From NCBI GenBank assembly GCA_019671135.1, contig JAHRHY010000006.1:992001-1056000 (forward strand): a stretch of 64,000 bases of DNA, in the 5' to 3' direction. Below, one piece after another: positions 40,339 to 53,262 of the stretch. The stretch's first letter is position 1, and every line of letters starts with the position of its first letter. Origin of the DNA: Linnemannia hyalina. Its lineage: Eukaryota > Mortierellomycota > Mortierellomycetes > Mortierellales > Mortierellaceae. A program made the translations under genes and the position numbers. The notes under the pieces were generated by a model, which saw only the letters and a program-made list of their open reading frames with translations, had not been told where the DNA came from and made no database searches.

Positions 40339-40789
40339 ACCCCCTGCCGACCTCCCTGTCGCATACACAATAAACCCTTCCTTCCTTTCCCTTCCCCTCC
40401 CTTGTACATAATCATTCATCAGCATCTCATCCTCCTCCTCCTCTTGGCTCACTTTCTCTCGCTCCCTCTCGTCCAACAATTTTTCTTTTGCCGCCATTTT
40501 TTTAAAACATTGGCACAACTCCATCGATCCTCCCTCTATTTTTTACCTTCTCATTTTCTCGTTGGAACTTCTCAAACACACTTATACATTCGCTGGCAGT
40601 AACCAGAGCACTCCTCGGCCCTTTTTTTTTTTCTTTTTTTTCTTTTCTTCTCACTATATCGTTCCCTTTTTCATCTCCTACCCTACCCTTTCCTGTCTTT
40701 CCCCTTTCTCTCCCCCTTCAGCCTCGGCGTCAGCTTCAACTTTCTACTTCACATTTTTCGTCGCCTTATACATCCATAACTGATATCGC

Positions 40790-43700
40790 ATGTCTCGCAA
40801 CGAGGTTCAGGAGCCACGCAATCGCTCTAACAGCCTCTCTGCCGCCTGGTCGTTCCTCTTCCGTGGACAGGGCCCGAAACAGCAGCACCACCACAGTCAA
40901 CACAGCTCCCAAAACAGCTCACCCAAACATCAAACAATTCGGGAGGAGGATGACGACGATGAGGACATGGCCTGGGGGAAGGGCGTCACCCGCAAAGTCC
41001 TGCCTCAGCAACGGCGATCCACCTCCAGCGTCCACTCGAGCCCAACTGTCAGCTCACGGACATCGCCGACTCTGAACGCCAAACGAATGTCGGACAACCC
41101 TCGGCACCCTTCGGCACTAGAGCGGATAGCCATTCACAACGGCAACATCAATAGTGTCCTGGCCTCGACTCGCGATCACAACATGTCACTACCACCTCTG
41201 AGCAAGGCTAACGACAGGAGGGACAAGATCTATTACGATAGTGCCTCGCCTGTCTCTGAGGAGGATAGACAACATAGCAGTGCCTCCCATTCTCGCCTCC
41301 CTCCAAACGGCCAGCGCAACTTTGTAGACCAAGAAGGAAAACCGGCGATGAGCTCGACGCGTTCGGGTGACCTTTCCGGGTTCCTCGCCAAGGCTAAGGA
41401 TGCTTGTGGGAGTGAATCTGCTGACTCTGTAGCCAATTCGACCGCAGATGCACATCGATCGTCTTCCCCTGCATCAACTTCCTCGGTCCCCTCTTCTTCC
41501 TGTCCGTCGCCTCCTTCAGGTACGAGATTCCACCTCTATTTCAGCTCCCCGAGCGCCCAAGAAAAAAGAGGCGAGAAGGCTATACAAACACGCGAGGGCT
41601 TTGTTCGTTTTTTTGTTCTGTGTTTCGACTTGACCGTGTATGTTATCATGCAGCTCTCGTTTTCCCATTCCGTCTTTGTCATACATGCAAGGAGGACATC
41701 CCTGCACATGGAGAACAAAAAAGACAAGGAGAAAACACACATACGTACATGCACATACACGCAACACCACACCACGCCCGCTCTTCTCATGTTCCCATCC
41801 TCAAGCTCGACCTAATTCTCATTCGGCGCAAGGTGCTTGTGTCATCATGCCATTCTTGCTTGCTTCGGCCTACCGGCTCTTATCGACCTCTTTGCTTTTT
41901 TCGTCTTTACCACCCCTAATATCGATCGAGCCACTGAGAACATTGCAAAAAAAGAGGGAGGTCGAACAAATACATCGATCGAATATCAACCACTCCAGCA
42001 ACGTGGTTTTTTTATTTGAAGCTCCCTCCACTCGTCTTTCTTACCCCACTCAGAAGGCCTTTGTTGTTTTCCTTTTTTTTTTTCTCCTTCCTGCACGCTG
42101 ACATATCTCTCCTGTCTTTCACGCTAAAAACGAGATTGACTTCTAACCTTGTTCCTTTCCTCTCCTTTGCGTCCTCCTTTCGCACTACTCCTGGGCTGTG
42201 CCTTGGTCATGAACGCCCTTTTCTCCTTCCACCTGGCAGATCTCGACACTATACCCGGCTCGGCTGCTCGGCCAACCTCAAAGTCACTGGAGACTGGCGG
42301 GCTCCCTTCCAATTCAGCATCTTCTTCAGCACAGTCAGCTCCTCCTGTTGGCCTTGGTCTCAATGGGATGTCTGAGCGGAAATCGTCAGAATACATGCAG
42401 CAGTGGGCCACTCCTCCGCTCTCTGGACCGTCCTATTTCGACATCACCCCTTCACACAATACCTCGCCGCCATCGTCCAAAAAGTCAGCCGGCTATGTCA
42501 CAAAGACTCCTGGTCGCCGCGCTAAACGAACGCCAGCACATAGCATCTCCAGCACCATCACCAATGGCGGCACGTCATCGCGGAGAGTCTCCTGTACCCT
42601 TCCTGACAGCTCCAGTCAGAACTCATCATCGTTTCTGGACGAAAGAGAGGTGGAGATCGACGAAAACTCGTTTTACATGCATCTTCAAAAGATGCAGGAA
42701 CGTCACGCCGTTCAACAGGAACCTGGCTGGCTCAGGACCCAACATGCACTCCTCCAGGCCAAGCATCGGATACCAAGTTCTGGACAGCAGCACCTGGACA
42801 TCAAGGGCCGCAAATCCGGCTTTGTACCAGGGTCGCAGCCATTCCTCTCCAGAATCCATTCCAACAGCAGTAGCCCCAGCAGCAGCGACTATGGGTCGTC
42901 ACCCTCGTTCCATCCTGGTCTGCAGCAACAGCAGCGACAAGCCTATTCTGGGGGATCGTCGTCTCAACGTCAACAGCCTATCCATGCTCTCAACTGCTTT
43001 CAGCCAGGAAATGTGATTTGTGTGCCAAGGGAGCGAACGCTTGGAGGGCTGATCTTTCACAAGACCTTTGTGGGTATGTTTCCCCTTCAAAACAAATGCT
43101 CTCCCTCTTTTGAGGACCGTAATATGGCATGATGATGATTAATAGTAATCAAGTGGCCAACCCACCCAATGACTAGTGCACGTTTTTTTTAACTCCAACC
43201 ACATTCCGTACTATCGTTCACTCCATAGAAACGCACGTTTTGACTCCTTCGCCGTACTATCGTGGACAGTATCTTACGCTGGACAACAGAGTTGTGGAGA
43301 TAGACAAGGAGTATGTTAAAGAAATTTCAGGTAAGTCCCATACTGCCCGCCTACACCCGCCGTATGAAGATCAATATGATTTCGAATAATTCAGGGACAA
43401 GCTCGCATGGGTCAACACACCAGGCTGATTTTTTTTGTTTTGCCACTACTCTTACTTGTACAATAACTAGGCTTTGCTCAGCCTCGCTCAGTCAAAATCC
43501 TCTCGGAGGAAACGGTCTACAACGGATCCTCGCAAAAACCCACTCGGGTCTTGATGATCGACCGGCCACTGGAGGGCGATGGCGTCGCATTGAATCGCTC
43601 TCTGGATGGGCCAGTCATGCCGCTCGTGCGCAACTTTTCAAGGTAAACTAACCAACTCCTTGGTAACTTGGCTGAACAGTACAGTGAATGGCATGCTCAC

Positions 43701-46700
43701 ATTCTCTCTTTTCTATCGAATCGTCGAGAATAGTGATATGGCATTTCTTGAATCATTCCCGGAGCTCAGTCGTGCCCTACGAGACTTCAACAACCTATGC
43801 CAGGAGTTCGAGAAGACCTATGTCTACATCCGCGGGTTTGCAACTTACACGTTGGACAAGCTTCGTCTTATCTACGAGAAGGCGTATCGGGATTGCCTCG
43901 GCGACTCTGTCAAGCTGCAAAAAATGCTCATGTATGGAGTCCAAGCAGAGCAGGATACCTTTGCAGAGCTCATCGAAAAGTATGTCTTTCAGTCATTGCC
44001 CTAATCTATTGCTATAGTATGTATGCACTGACAGACGCTAACAGCGCTAACATTCCTTTCCTTTTCATTGGCGCCGTTTTAGTGTGGTTTTGGGAAAGCT
44101 ATACCAAAAGCTGTTTATACATTCCCTTGTCCCTTGCTATGCCCAGCGCGATGTTGACGTCGATGAGACGATCGAGATATACCACCGCTATTTGTTCAGT
44201 TTGGGAGGACATCGAGGTATTGACAGCGGATCGTGCTTGGCGTCGACGGAAGGCCCCTTGCTCACGGAAACACTCAAGAAGCTGGGACTGTCAGAGAAAA
44301 TGAGATCCATGCGTGTTGATAATGCATTGGATGGAGCAGCTGGTCTGCTCCGAGCATGGGATCAACAGTCTATGGAGGACACAATCGGGCTGATGACCGC
44401 TCAAAGGATCACAACACCATCTGCCATGCAGGAGACTGAGCAGGAGAGAAAGAGACGAGAACTGAGAGATTCGCTCCGCGTCTTCGTCCAAGACAGCAGG
44501 CCGAAATCTGAGAGTCGTGCTTCGAGTCGCGGGTTTTCGCCGGCACCATCCGAGGACACGGAGGACGACGAAGAGCAGGATTCCGATTACGTCTGGAACA
44601 CACCGCTGGAGAAGGTTATTTGTATCAAGCAGGTCTTGGATACTATCGCCATTGTTGCAGAGGACCATCTCATGAATGGACAAGGCGCTGGTTTCTTGCA
44701 GCGGAAGCGCTCAGGTTCGTCTCTGGATGATATGAAGATGTTACTGCCACCATCATGGGTGACAATTGCAGACACTAACTCACGATGGTACATTTGTAAA
44801 TCTAATAGAGGTATCTGTTACCACGGACGACTTCATCCCTCTCCTGGCGATTGCTATTATCCAAGCCCGTATGATGCGCCTTGGCAGCAACATGTTCTAC
44901 ATGCAGAGGTTTCGTATCAATTCGCCCAAGTCAGATCACAGGTACAATTAAAGACGCCAATCCTCAATTGCTACATGTTTGCGTGATATCAATCGAGAGC
45001 AATTACTAATTATTATTTTTTCAATCTTACGAGCATCTAGTTTCGCTTTGGTGACCTTTGAGGCGTCAGTGGAGTTTTTGAAAACTGACCCATTGGGACT
45101 ATTGGGCGCAGAGCAGTACCAGGTTCCAAATACTGGCGTCAGTGTGGGTCAAGGTGAATCCGTTTCAGGGTCCAATGCTCCTTCTGAAGACGAATCCAAG
45201 AGCCCCTCAGAAGAGACCCATATTATGCCTTGGGGGACACCGTCGCACACGGGATGGGGTTTCTCTCCGCCCAAGAGTGGGCCTGATGTGCCCACCTTCG
45301 AATTGCTCACACCGGGAGAAGATGTAGTTCCACCCTTAGGAACCCCCACCAAGGAATTGTCTCCTTCACGCCCTCCCTTGGCCAACCGCACGAACGACTT
45401 TGCTCAGCAATACCAACAGCGTCACACTCGGTCCACGTCGATGAACATCGATGACCGTTTCCGGAGGATTGCCCATGTGGACGATGCCGGCAGCGGATCA
45501 AGCAACAACAGCAGTTGGTCTAGAAGCCCTATGATGGGTCCGAGGTTCACCTCCGGAACGAACTCGCCCCTCGGCGCGACATCTCCTGCACACGGTCCAG
45601 GATATACGTCTTTGGATGCTGTCTCAGGTGGTATGGGCCGTCGCCAGTCTCACCAGCCCCCATCGACATCCCAGAGACACTCCATTTCGAACGGCCAGGT
45701 TCACATGTTCAATCACGGACAACACCACCATCATCACCACAGGATATCAGTCGAACAAGGACGCGAGACCATGCATCGCCCCACCATTCTTCCGCTCCAG
45801 TCTCCCAACATGACTCCTCAACTTGTCGTCAAGCCTCAGATCATGCTCCCTCCACCGAAGACCCCTCCAATGAGCGGACAAAACACGACGGGAAGAGCCA
45901 GACCCATGTCGATGATTTCCGTGGGAGCGTTGTCGTCCTCGCCTTATTCTGGATCCTTTGGAAGCTCTGGCACGCTCAACGCACGGGAGAGAGCCTACAC
46001 CTCAAACCAATCCAGTCCAGCAACGAGTCCTCGGTTGGGACCTGGCATGGGCAGCCGGCAAGGCTCGCGATCAAATAGTCTGATGTCTGGATCGTTCCCT
46101 ATGTTACGGGCTAATTCTATGACGACCGTTTTAAAGGCACAGGAACTGCAAGGAAGCGAGCGGACCGACCAGCTCCCACCCGTGTCGCCTGGCACACTCT
46201 GGTTGCCCAAAAACCCGAGTCAAGGAGCCCACTTACCTGCATTCTCGTTTTCTCCATCGCAGTTCACGGAGTCTCCAAGCCTGATGCCCACATCTACCAC
46301 AACTGTCCTTGCACCCAAAACGCCAGAACAGCCTTCAAACCCAAGCCGCACTGGATTTGGATCGAATCAGTTGGGCCACATTCGCACATCACCAGCCTCG
46401 ACAACATCGTCCATCTCGACCCCGACGACACCCTCGACTTTCTCGCCTTCGAGCTCAAATGCACTCCTGGATTCGCTCAACACCAGTGCACAATTGGCCA
46501 CTCCGCCTACTATCGGACCTGGTCTGGCACGGAGCAAGACCGGACACTCTGCTGAGCCGTCAGTCGCTTCCTCATCCTCGTCTATTACATCGAGCGAGAC
46601 TGGTAGTGTTCGTTCCAAATCTAGCCTCGGCCGACAAAAATCTCTTCGCTTGACCATTCCAAAGCTGGCTCTCTCCCCATCGGCACCTTCTACAGTTTTC

Positions 46701-48728
46701 TGCAAGACGACTGTCGCTTCTGCAGCTACTCACGAAACTTCGATTGTGGACGATATGGAGCCCTCCTCGAGACAGACTGTCAAAGGCACCGGGAATCTAA
46801 GTGCAAAGAGCGCCCCCGAGGTACCTACACTGGCTAGCTTGGCCAGATCCGGAAATTCTCACGCTCGTGCTCGCTCCCCAGCCATCTCGATGGCCAATTC
46901 GCCGTTTACCTTTGCAGATCTTCAAAAGTCATCGCCGCTTCAGTCTCCCGTTAGTCAGGACGAAGACAAGGATGGTCTCTCACAAGTCCTTGCGGATAGT
47001 GGCGCGCCAGCAGCGGCACAGCGACCCAGCAGGATTCCTCAAGTGGAGCAACAACTGCTGCAAGAGACTCGGGAGGACGCGGAGCGGGACCTGGAAAACA
47101 CTTCTCGGACCCGGTCCGCGGTCAAGGTTCACCCTGCATCGACATCCTCGACGTCGATTACGACATCCTCGACGTCGATTACGACAACGTCGGCAACGCC
47201 AACATCGCCTGCATTCCCACCACAGCACTTTCAGTTTGTGGGACGACAATCTGCACCCGAGATAATCTCACTCGCCAGCCCGATGACAGGCAGTATTGTT
47301 ATCGGGTCAGGGAACTCTTCATCCAGCGAAGGAAAACTGATGTCAAGCAGCTACACACCTGCGTACCACGATCATCACCTCCGGAGCAGCAGTGTCAACA
47401 GCAGTCCTGGAGGCATTCATTTGGTCCGCCGATCGTTGGATGGTCCTCGTCCTAGCTCAAGTCTTGGTTACTATGGATCTCATGGCTCCAGTTATGGGTC
47501 TAACCAGGCTTCGGAGTACTCTTCTGGATCGGGTTTCCATTCTCAGCAGGCCCGCCAGTCATCTCCGCTTCTGAACTCGATCCCTAGGCAGCAGCCCTCG
47601 TACTCCAACTCTTCGTACAATGGCGGAGGCGGCTCTCAGTACCATCAGCAGATCAAGCAACAGCAAGGTCAGCACCATCAGCGCCAGCACTCTGCATCGG
47701 CATCGACCTCTCATATCCCACCAATGTCGTCTTCGTTCACCTACAACTCTGGATCAGGCCACTTTCCTCGCGGATTGGGTATTCTGACACCCAGCACCAG
47801 CAGCGAGCTCGGACACGGTCACAGTCACGGCACCAATGAGACCGGGTCATCGAAGCACTCGGACAGGAGGAGCGACGGTAACAGCAGCATCAACAATGGT
47901 ACACTCGCATCATCAGGTCGCCTGGACTCGCCTTGGCTCGCCCCCAGCCCTGCAACTACCAGGACGTCGTCGGCATTGGGCCAGAGAGAGGGCGAGGCGT
48001 CATGGAGCGAGGAGGGGTCTCCTCTACAGGGTGACAACCAAGGCGTTCACCCCTTTACCCACGAGATTCCCAGGACAAGAGAGACCAGCGGTTCGCACTC
48101 AAAGATGGATAGTGGCAAGTACGTTGGCCATCAGCATCAGCGAAGCAGCAGTAGTACCAACAGTGGAGGAGTCACGGCGATCTGCACCCCGATCATCAGC
48201 GCTACCTTGGCGACCGAACATGTCAGCCACGGAACTGCTTTGGATTTCGACAGAGACTTTTGTCTGGACACAGCGACGCTCTCGAGCGACAGTCGACGTG
48301 GGAGCACGACCAGCTTGAGGGCCGCGAAATCCAATGGCTTCCAACCGGAGCAGGTCATCTTACCCTGGGGCAGCAGTGGTAACCAGAATCTGTCGTCTAA
48401 TGCTGGAAAGGGAGGCATAGTAGGAAGTGGAGGAAGCCGATTGGGGGTGATGACTGGCAGCTTTGTTGATCTCCCTGCGGCCATCAACTCGTCCTTGTCG
48501 TCATCATCTTCGACAGTGACTTCGGCGCGTCCAGTGGCCCCATTTGCGCTTCGCACTGGAGGAGGAGGAGGAAGTAGCGGGACTGCAACACCGACCTTAT
48601 CGGGATCCTTCTTGTTGGAGAGCAGCAGTAGCACGTTGATGGGAGACTTTTTGAGCGAGTTGGCCAAAGTCGAGGACGGAGATGTATTGGTCGGCAACGG
48701 ACGCAGTGGATTCGTGAGCCGACGGTAA
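40790..48728 (+). CDS. very large VPS9-domain protein (putative Rab5-type guanine nucleotide exchange factor)
   Basis: Exons 40790-41519, 42240-43073, 43229-43330, 43471-43642, 43734-43979, 44083-44758, 44811-44941 and 45041-48728 join in consistent phases to give 2192 residues. Residues 1-~520 are Ser/Pro/Gln-rich and disordered. About 610-990 form the catalytic region: a helical part (LKKLGL, TPLEKVICIKQVLDTIAIV), then VTTDDFIPLLAIAIIQARM (924-942), NMFYMQRF and FALVTFEASVEFL, the VPS9 core that opens Rab5-like GTPases on endosomes. Asp926 and Pro930 match the key Asp and Pro of Rabex-5, and Thr969 its Thr, but Ala966 stands where Rabex-5 has Tyr (alignment by eye). A ~100-residue acidic insertion (around SEDTEDDEEQDSDYVW) interrupts the core. 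Residues ~1000-2192 are one long Ser/Thr/Pro/His-rich disordered tail encoded by a single exon. The 52-nt intron at 44759-44810 has a GTGACA donor and is the least certain joint. Confidence 0.82.
47149..47190 (+). repeat. 21-bp direct duplication inside the VPS9 gene
   Basis: ACATCCTCGACGTCGATTACG occurs twice in tandem and encodes a repeated Thr-Ser-Ser-Thr-Ser-Ile-Thr unit in the disordered tail. It is a multiple of three, so the frame is kept. Confidence 0.8.
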
Positions 48729-50391
48729 AGAAGGAAGATCTTTTCTTATTTGGAGTTGTTGAATAAACACTATGCGCAACCCAGCAGAGATTATACATGT
48801 ATTTGACCGGTGATGAACAACTCAATTGAAAAAAAGAACACGCCCAGTTTATGAGAAAAATGTTTCACGTTTATTTGATCAGAGATTTGATCGTCGTTCA
48901 GGAACATGGAACGCACAGGCCAATTTATGATAGGACTGTCGTCATCGTTTTGAGCTTTTGTTTATTTGTTTCAATTCAGCTCAGTCTTGTTTTTCGCGTC
49001 TCTTCCTACTTGTCCATCCTAACTCGTAGAAAGTGTCTACACCAGTTGAGCGTGGCAGTCGTGAGAGAGGATCGTCACGCCAAATGAGAACACTCTGTGC
49101 GGCCTGGATTTCGATACTGTAACCAAAAAAAAATGGGGTGATATATAACCCACTGCGTTGCTCCATTTCCCGAAACTGTGACAAAAACCGTATAGACACG
49201 CGTTGTCTTACTCCATGGTTCATTCTCGTTTATCCTTTCTTTCTTTCGTTCGTATTTCTTCAGTCTGAACCCTACGGTACAAACGAGCGCTATTCCCTAA
49301 AAGTTCTTTACCTTCTGCTTCTTTTTGCCCCAATGAAGTCTCGGATAGGACATTCGTTTGTATATGATTTTTATTTGGTGCAAATGTGAACATTTGACGA
49401 TAAACTACGGTTGTTTTGTGGTGACCAACGGTTTGTTTATTCTGTCGGATTGTTTTGGGCCAAGATCAAAGCATCAATTGATTTCTTAAGGACAAAAGTC
49501 GCAATGCTGTGTAACCTCACACCAAACCCAGTGGTCCCGCTTTCTTTCTTTTTCCATCTTTCTTCCTCCACAAAGAAAACGGGTGGGCTCTTTCATGGAC
49601 GAGGAGACGGACCTGTTTTGTCTGTTATGCTTCAGTCTCCGCTTCTTTACGCCTTTTTGGACGGGGAGTGAATAAAAACGTTTTTGAGGCAAGGGGGTAA
49701 GAATTAAAATGAAAGGGAATGAAAACATGCCGGTGTAGAAAATGCCTCGTGCATTTCATGGTGCCTGGGACGAAAAAAACAACAACACAGAACAACAAAT
49801 CAACGGTAAGCCGGTTTTGCAATTACCCTTACAAACGAGATATGCATATTCGATAACACATCCATGTGTACAACGGCTTGTTGCCAAGCACTGTGTCTGT
49901 TTGTATACTTGAATATGTTTTTTTGTTGTTGTATACACCTCATTCTTGGCAAAACCCGCAGGCTGGCTTCTCTTTATGCCTGGGTACTGGGCGCTCTTTC
50001 TGCCAGCTTATTCTTCATGTCAGAGCGGGAAATGTTTGGGCCGCTTCCTTTTTTTTTATTCTACGTGTTATCCTGCACGTTTAAGGGCTGCTGTACCTGA
50101 AACACTACTTGCCATGTAACCGGAGTCGCATGCGGTTTCTTTCTGACCCTTTTAAGCAGGCGCGCCGGAAAGGAAAACCTAGATTCAAGCGAGAAGACTA
50201 TCGAATGCATGTATATCAGACATATACGCACTACATTGAACAATACATCCGGAAGAATGATCCAATCCACGTTTTTTCTTCTTAGTGTTCCTCAGCACGG
50301 AAGCATGCATTTTTTCATATATGAGCACCCACAAAAACTGTCATGTTCTAATTCCTGCCTTATCCCCCCAACGAACAGCAATAAAAACACC
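48729..50391. other. intergenic interval after the VPS9 gene
   Basis: Short frames only. It includes the VPS9 3' flank and the upstream DNA of the ML pseudogene. Nothing recognisable. Confidence 0.55.
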
Positions 50392-50945
50392 ATAAAATTT
50401 ACTACCATCGCCCCTGCCGCCGTTGCCCTCTTCGCCATTTCCTTGTAGACTTAGACGGTCAGCTAGACCAGCTGTGCCACAAGCCGCGCTGACCTCCTAG
50501 GCCCGCCTTCCAAATGACCGGCGACTTGCCCTGCGCCAAGAAGGACGTGTGAGAAACCTAGGCCGGCATCTTGTCCGCTCTTATCGTCCGTGGAGCCAAG
50601 CTCTACATTACGGTTAAGTATCTCTGAGGCGATGTTCGTACCTACAGACGCGATTTCTGCCAGGTCAGGATGGAGAAGGGATCTCATTGTCCCATTGCTC
50701 TCGGTACCAAGGCTTTGTACTGCCTGTATCAATGATTGGAACATAGACATCGTCAACCTAAGTCCTGCGTTTTTTTACCCTTCCGTACTTTCGCGCATAA
50801 GATGTAATGAGCGCGATAGTGAAGGTTATTAAAACCATAGCATCCACATTCATTTCTCGTCGTATTAGGTCCCCACCAACATCACCATTCAGATCACGAA
50901 CGAAGTGGCACCAAGGTCACCTGCCTGTCTGGCACGCGTTTTTTC
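50392..50945 (+). pseudogene. decayed NPC2/ML-type lipid-binding protein gene
   Basis: A broken copy of the intact gene at 52355-53120. The signal-peptide region reads IKFTTIAPAAVALFAISL, with ATA where the intact gene has ATG, then a TAG. FQMTGDLPCAKKDV aligns with FKMDGEWACIGEKV, but TGA replaces the following Cys and a TAG comes three codons later. GAKLYITVKYL and DFCQVRMEKGSHCPIALGTKALYC align with the middle and second Cys pair. The intron donor after IVN is CTAAGT instead of GTAAGT. A second-exon match (VPTNITIQ) follows a TTAG acceptor at about 50867. Start loss, several stops and a dead donor make it non-functional. Confidence 0.82.
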
Positions 50946-52354
50946 CTAGCATCCACTCATGAAACACAACAATCCCGTTCTACTTCATCGAACTCACCAA
51001 CCATTACTTTCCTTGGGGTTTCTTTCTTTTTACACCCACTATGAACAAGCAGTGTTAAGAAACAAAACTCTGCGCTACTTCATCCGCCTGTCTCCTACCA
51101 CGGAACTAAAAAAAGCAAGTGGAATAATTAATTCCTTCTCATTCTTCCACAGTGTTGCATGACTTTGCACACCAGCGGATATTTGCTTCATGACAGCAAA
51201 GTCTAACACACGCATGCAGCAAACAAAAATATGGAGAGAGAGAAAATTCTCAATGTGAAAAAAGAATAGGGCTGTCGTGTTTTTTTTTAGGCATGGCAGG
51301 CACGCAGTGACACAAAAGATAGCCCAGCAAGAATTGCGCTTACTTTGTTATTTGTAACATGCTTGCCTCATTGTACTTTGTCCCCTCCTCACCTCGTCTT
51401 CGATTTTCAATTTTTTTTGTTTACGGATAAATATCCTTGGAGTGACAATTGGGACGTAACCCTCTTCTTTATTCGCACGGGTTTTCCGAATAGTCTTCGC
51501 CCCCATTGGCAGGTGAGACCAATCGAACGCGACTCCATCAAATTTAACCTGATCCATGGACACCTGAACATAGCCACACGCGCTCTTTCAGGACCCGCGA
51601 AATGTTGATTAGAGAGCACTCAACAAGACATCCGCGAAAATAATGACCATGACAAATGCCTTTAACAGAAAGGTTGTACAACAAACTTACAAGACTCTCC
51701 TTCTTCTCAGCGATCTGGAACCGTATTCCTTCTAGGTTTTCAACACAGACAACAGCCCACTTTTTTTTTCTGTACGGAATGCACATGCAGCATCCACAAG
51801 CGCAAACACCTTTTTCTCCTCTGAGAGTGCCTGTTGAACACAAAATTTGGCTCGGTTCTCCACAGTTCCATTTCTCTCCTTTGTGAGCACTTTCGTAGAG
51901 GGATTCACCCGCAAGACAAAGATCGGTGACTACAATGTATTTTCTGTAATGGTTGTTTGAACCCATGGGCTTTTTGTTTACGACAAGTATCCGCTTCAAC
52001 TCGTTTTTCTTTGTTGTGTTCATAGTTTATGCTGTACACAAAAATGCAGCATTAGTAGTGCAGTACTGGAGGAGAGGCACTCACAGTCTACCACAGAACA
52101 AAAATGTATCAGCGTCTTCACTTACACCTTTGAGATATAGTATGCCTCTCAGTCCTTCAACTCCCACATGCCATTCGTACCTTCATTGTCGGCCCCATCG
52201 TATGCTTTTGCTATTGACCCATCGTTCAAATATCTCAAGTACATAAAGAACCACCTTGCCTGCTTCCTTGTTTTCATTATCCTTAATCACCTCATTCCTC
52301 CTCCTCTTCACCCCATCCACCCCCATCCCACGCTTTCTCACAGCCTCATCCGCC
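50946..52354. other. spacer between decayed and intact ML genes
   Basis: No further copy of the family was found here. Short frames only. The last ~100 bp are C/T-rich before the intact gene's ATG. Confidence 0.5.
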
Positions 52355-53120
52355 ATGAAGTTCACCACCATCCTCGCCTCAGCCGCCGCACTCCTCGCCG
52401 TCACCTCCCAGGCGACCGCCCTCGACTGGACAAACTGCGCCGACTCTTCTAGCCAAGTACCTGACGCAACCTTCAAGATGGACGGCGAATGGGCATGTAT
52501 CGGCGAAAAGGTCTGCGGAACCTTGACCGGCACGTTTGAGAAACCCATCATTCAAGACGCCAGGCTCAATATCCTCGTCAAATACCAGGGCAGAATTACA
52601 AGCACCTTTAGTGCGGATTTGTGTACCGTCTTGGCAGAGAGTGGGTATAACTGCCCTATCGCTGCAGGTCCCAAGACGTTGCATGCTTGTGTTAACTATA
52701 ATGGCACGGTCGTTAACGTAAGTTTTTTTTTTTTTTTTTTTTTTTTTTTGGTTGGTTTATTTGTTTGCCCCAGCGTTGCCCTATCTATGTATTCTCACAT
52801 TGGGTTTACGTCGAGGGTTTCTATGTGATAACAAAGAAAACTCATCAATCATTCGATAATTATTTTCCTTTGTTTCTGGGATAGATTCCGGGCAGTACGA
52901 CTGTCAGCGCCCAGAATGGAGACGGCAACAACCTGTTCTGCCAGGCTGGTAAGTAAACCCCCCCCCCGCCCAGATATCTCATCCACCCCATCTTGTACAC
53001 CCTATCGAAAACCATGTCTGCTTGCTTCCATTCAATTCACTAATCCAATTTTTCACCCCTCTCCCTTGTTTTTGTACAGCCACGGTGACGAACCAGAACT
53101 GTGCCACCACCCCCAACTAA
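52355..53120 (+). CDS. secreted ML-domain (NPC2 / PG-PI transfer-like) lipid-binding protein
   Basis: Small secreted or vacuolar protein with the MD-2-related lipid-recognition fold that carries sterols or phospholipids. Exons 52355-52717, 52885-52948 and 53080-53120 give 155 residues. A clear signal peptide (MKFTTILASAAALLAVTSQA) is followed by LDWTNC and the ML pattern: WACIGEKVCGTLTGTF, LNILVKYQG in the middle, DLCTVLAESGYNCPIAAG, HACVNYNGTVVN, LFCQA and QNCATTPN. The cysteine spacing is compatible with the paired cysteines of NPC2. One N-glycosylation sequon (NGT) lies at the end of the first exon. The start is the ATG opening the signal peptide. The family is large in Mortierellomycota-type genomes (recalled, not checked). 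It converges on the C2-lipase with 142 bp between stops. Confidence 0.85.
52723..52749 (+). repeat. T27 homopolymer in the first intron of the ML gene
   Basis: The tract starts with the last base of the donor hexamer GTAAGT at 52718-52723, so the intron opens with GTAAG plus 27 T. Confidence 0.9.
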
Positions 53121-53262
53121 ATGGCATCTCCTTGCAACCAACCACTCCCCTCCCTTCAACATCGAAAAAAAAAAGAAATAAACACGACCCCTGGCGAACA
53201 ACCAACGGCTCACTTGTTTTTTGTATCATAATTTATTTCTCTATATCACTTGTACATTTTAT

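Larger units (their letters stand above)
35771..40789. other. 5-kb gene-poor interval ending in a long pyrimidine-rich leader
   Basis: About 35771-39500 holds only short frames on both strands, A/T- and purine-rich patches, and no recognisable domain. About 39590-40780 is overwhelmingly C/T on the plus strand and runs to the start of the VPS9 gene. It probably contains that gene's promoter and transcribed leader. Confidence 0.5.

Noticed and set aside
50463..50756. 97-codon frame antisense to the ML pseudogene
   Set aside because: No domain; the sense strand aligns to the intact ML gene along its length.
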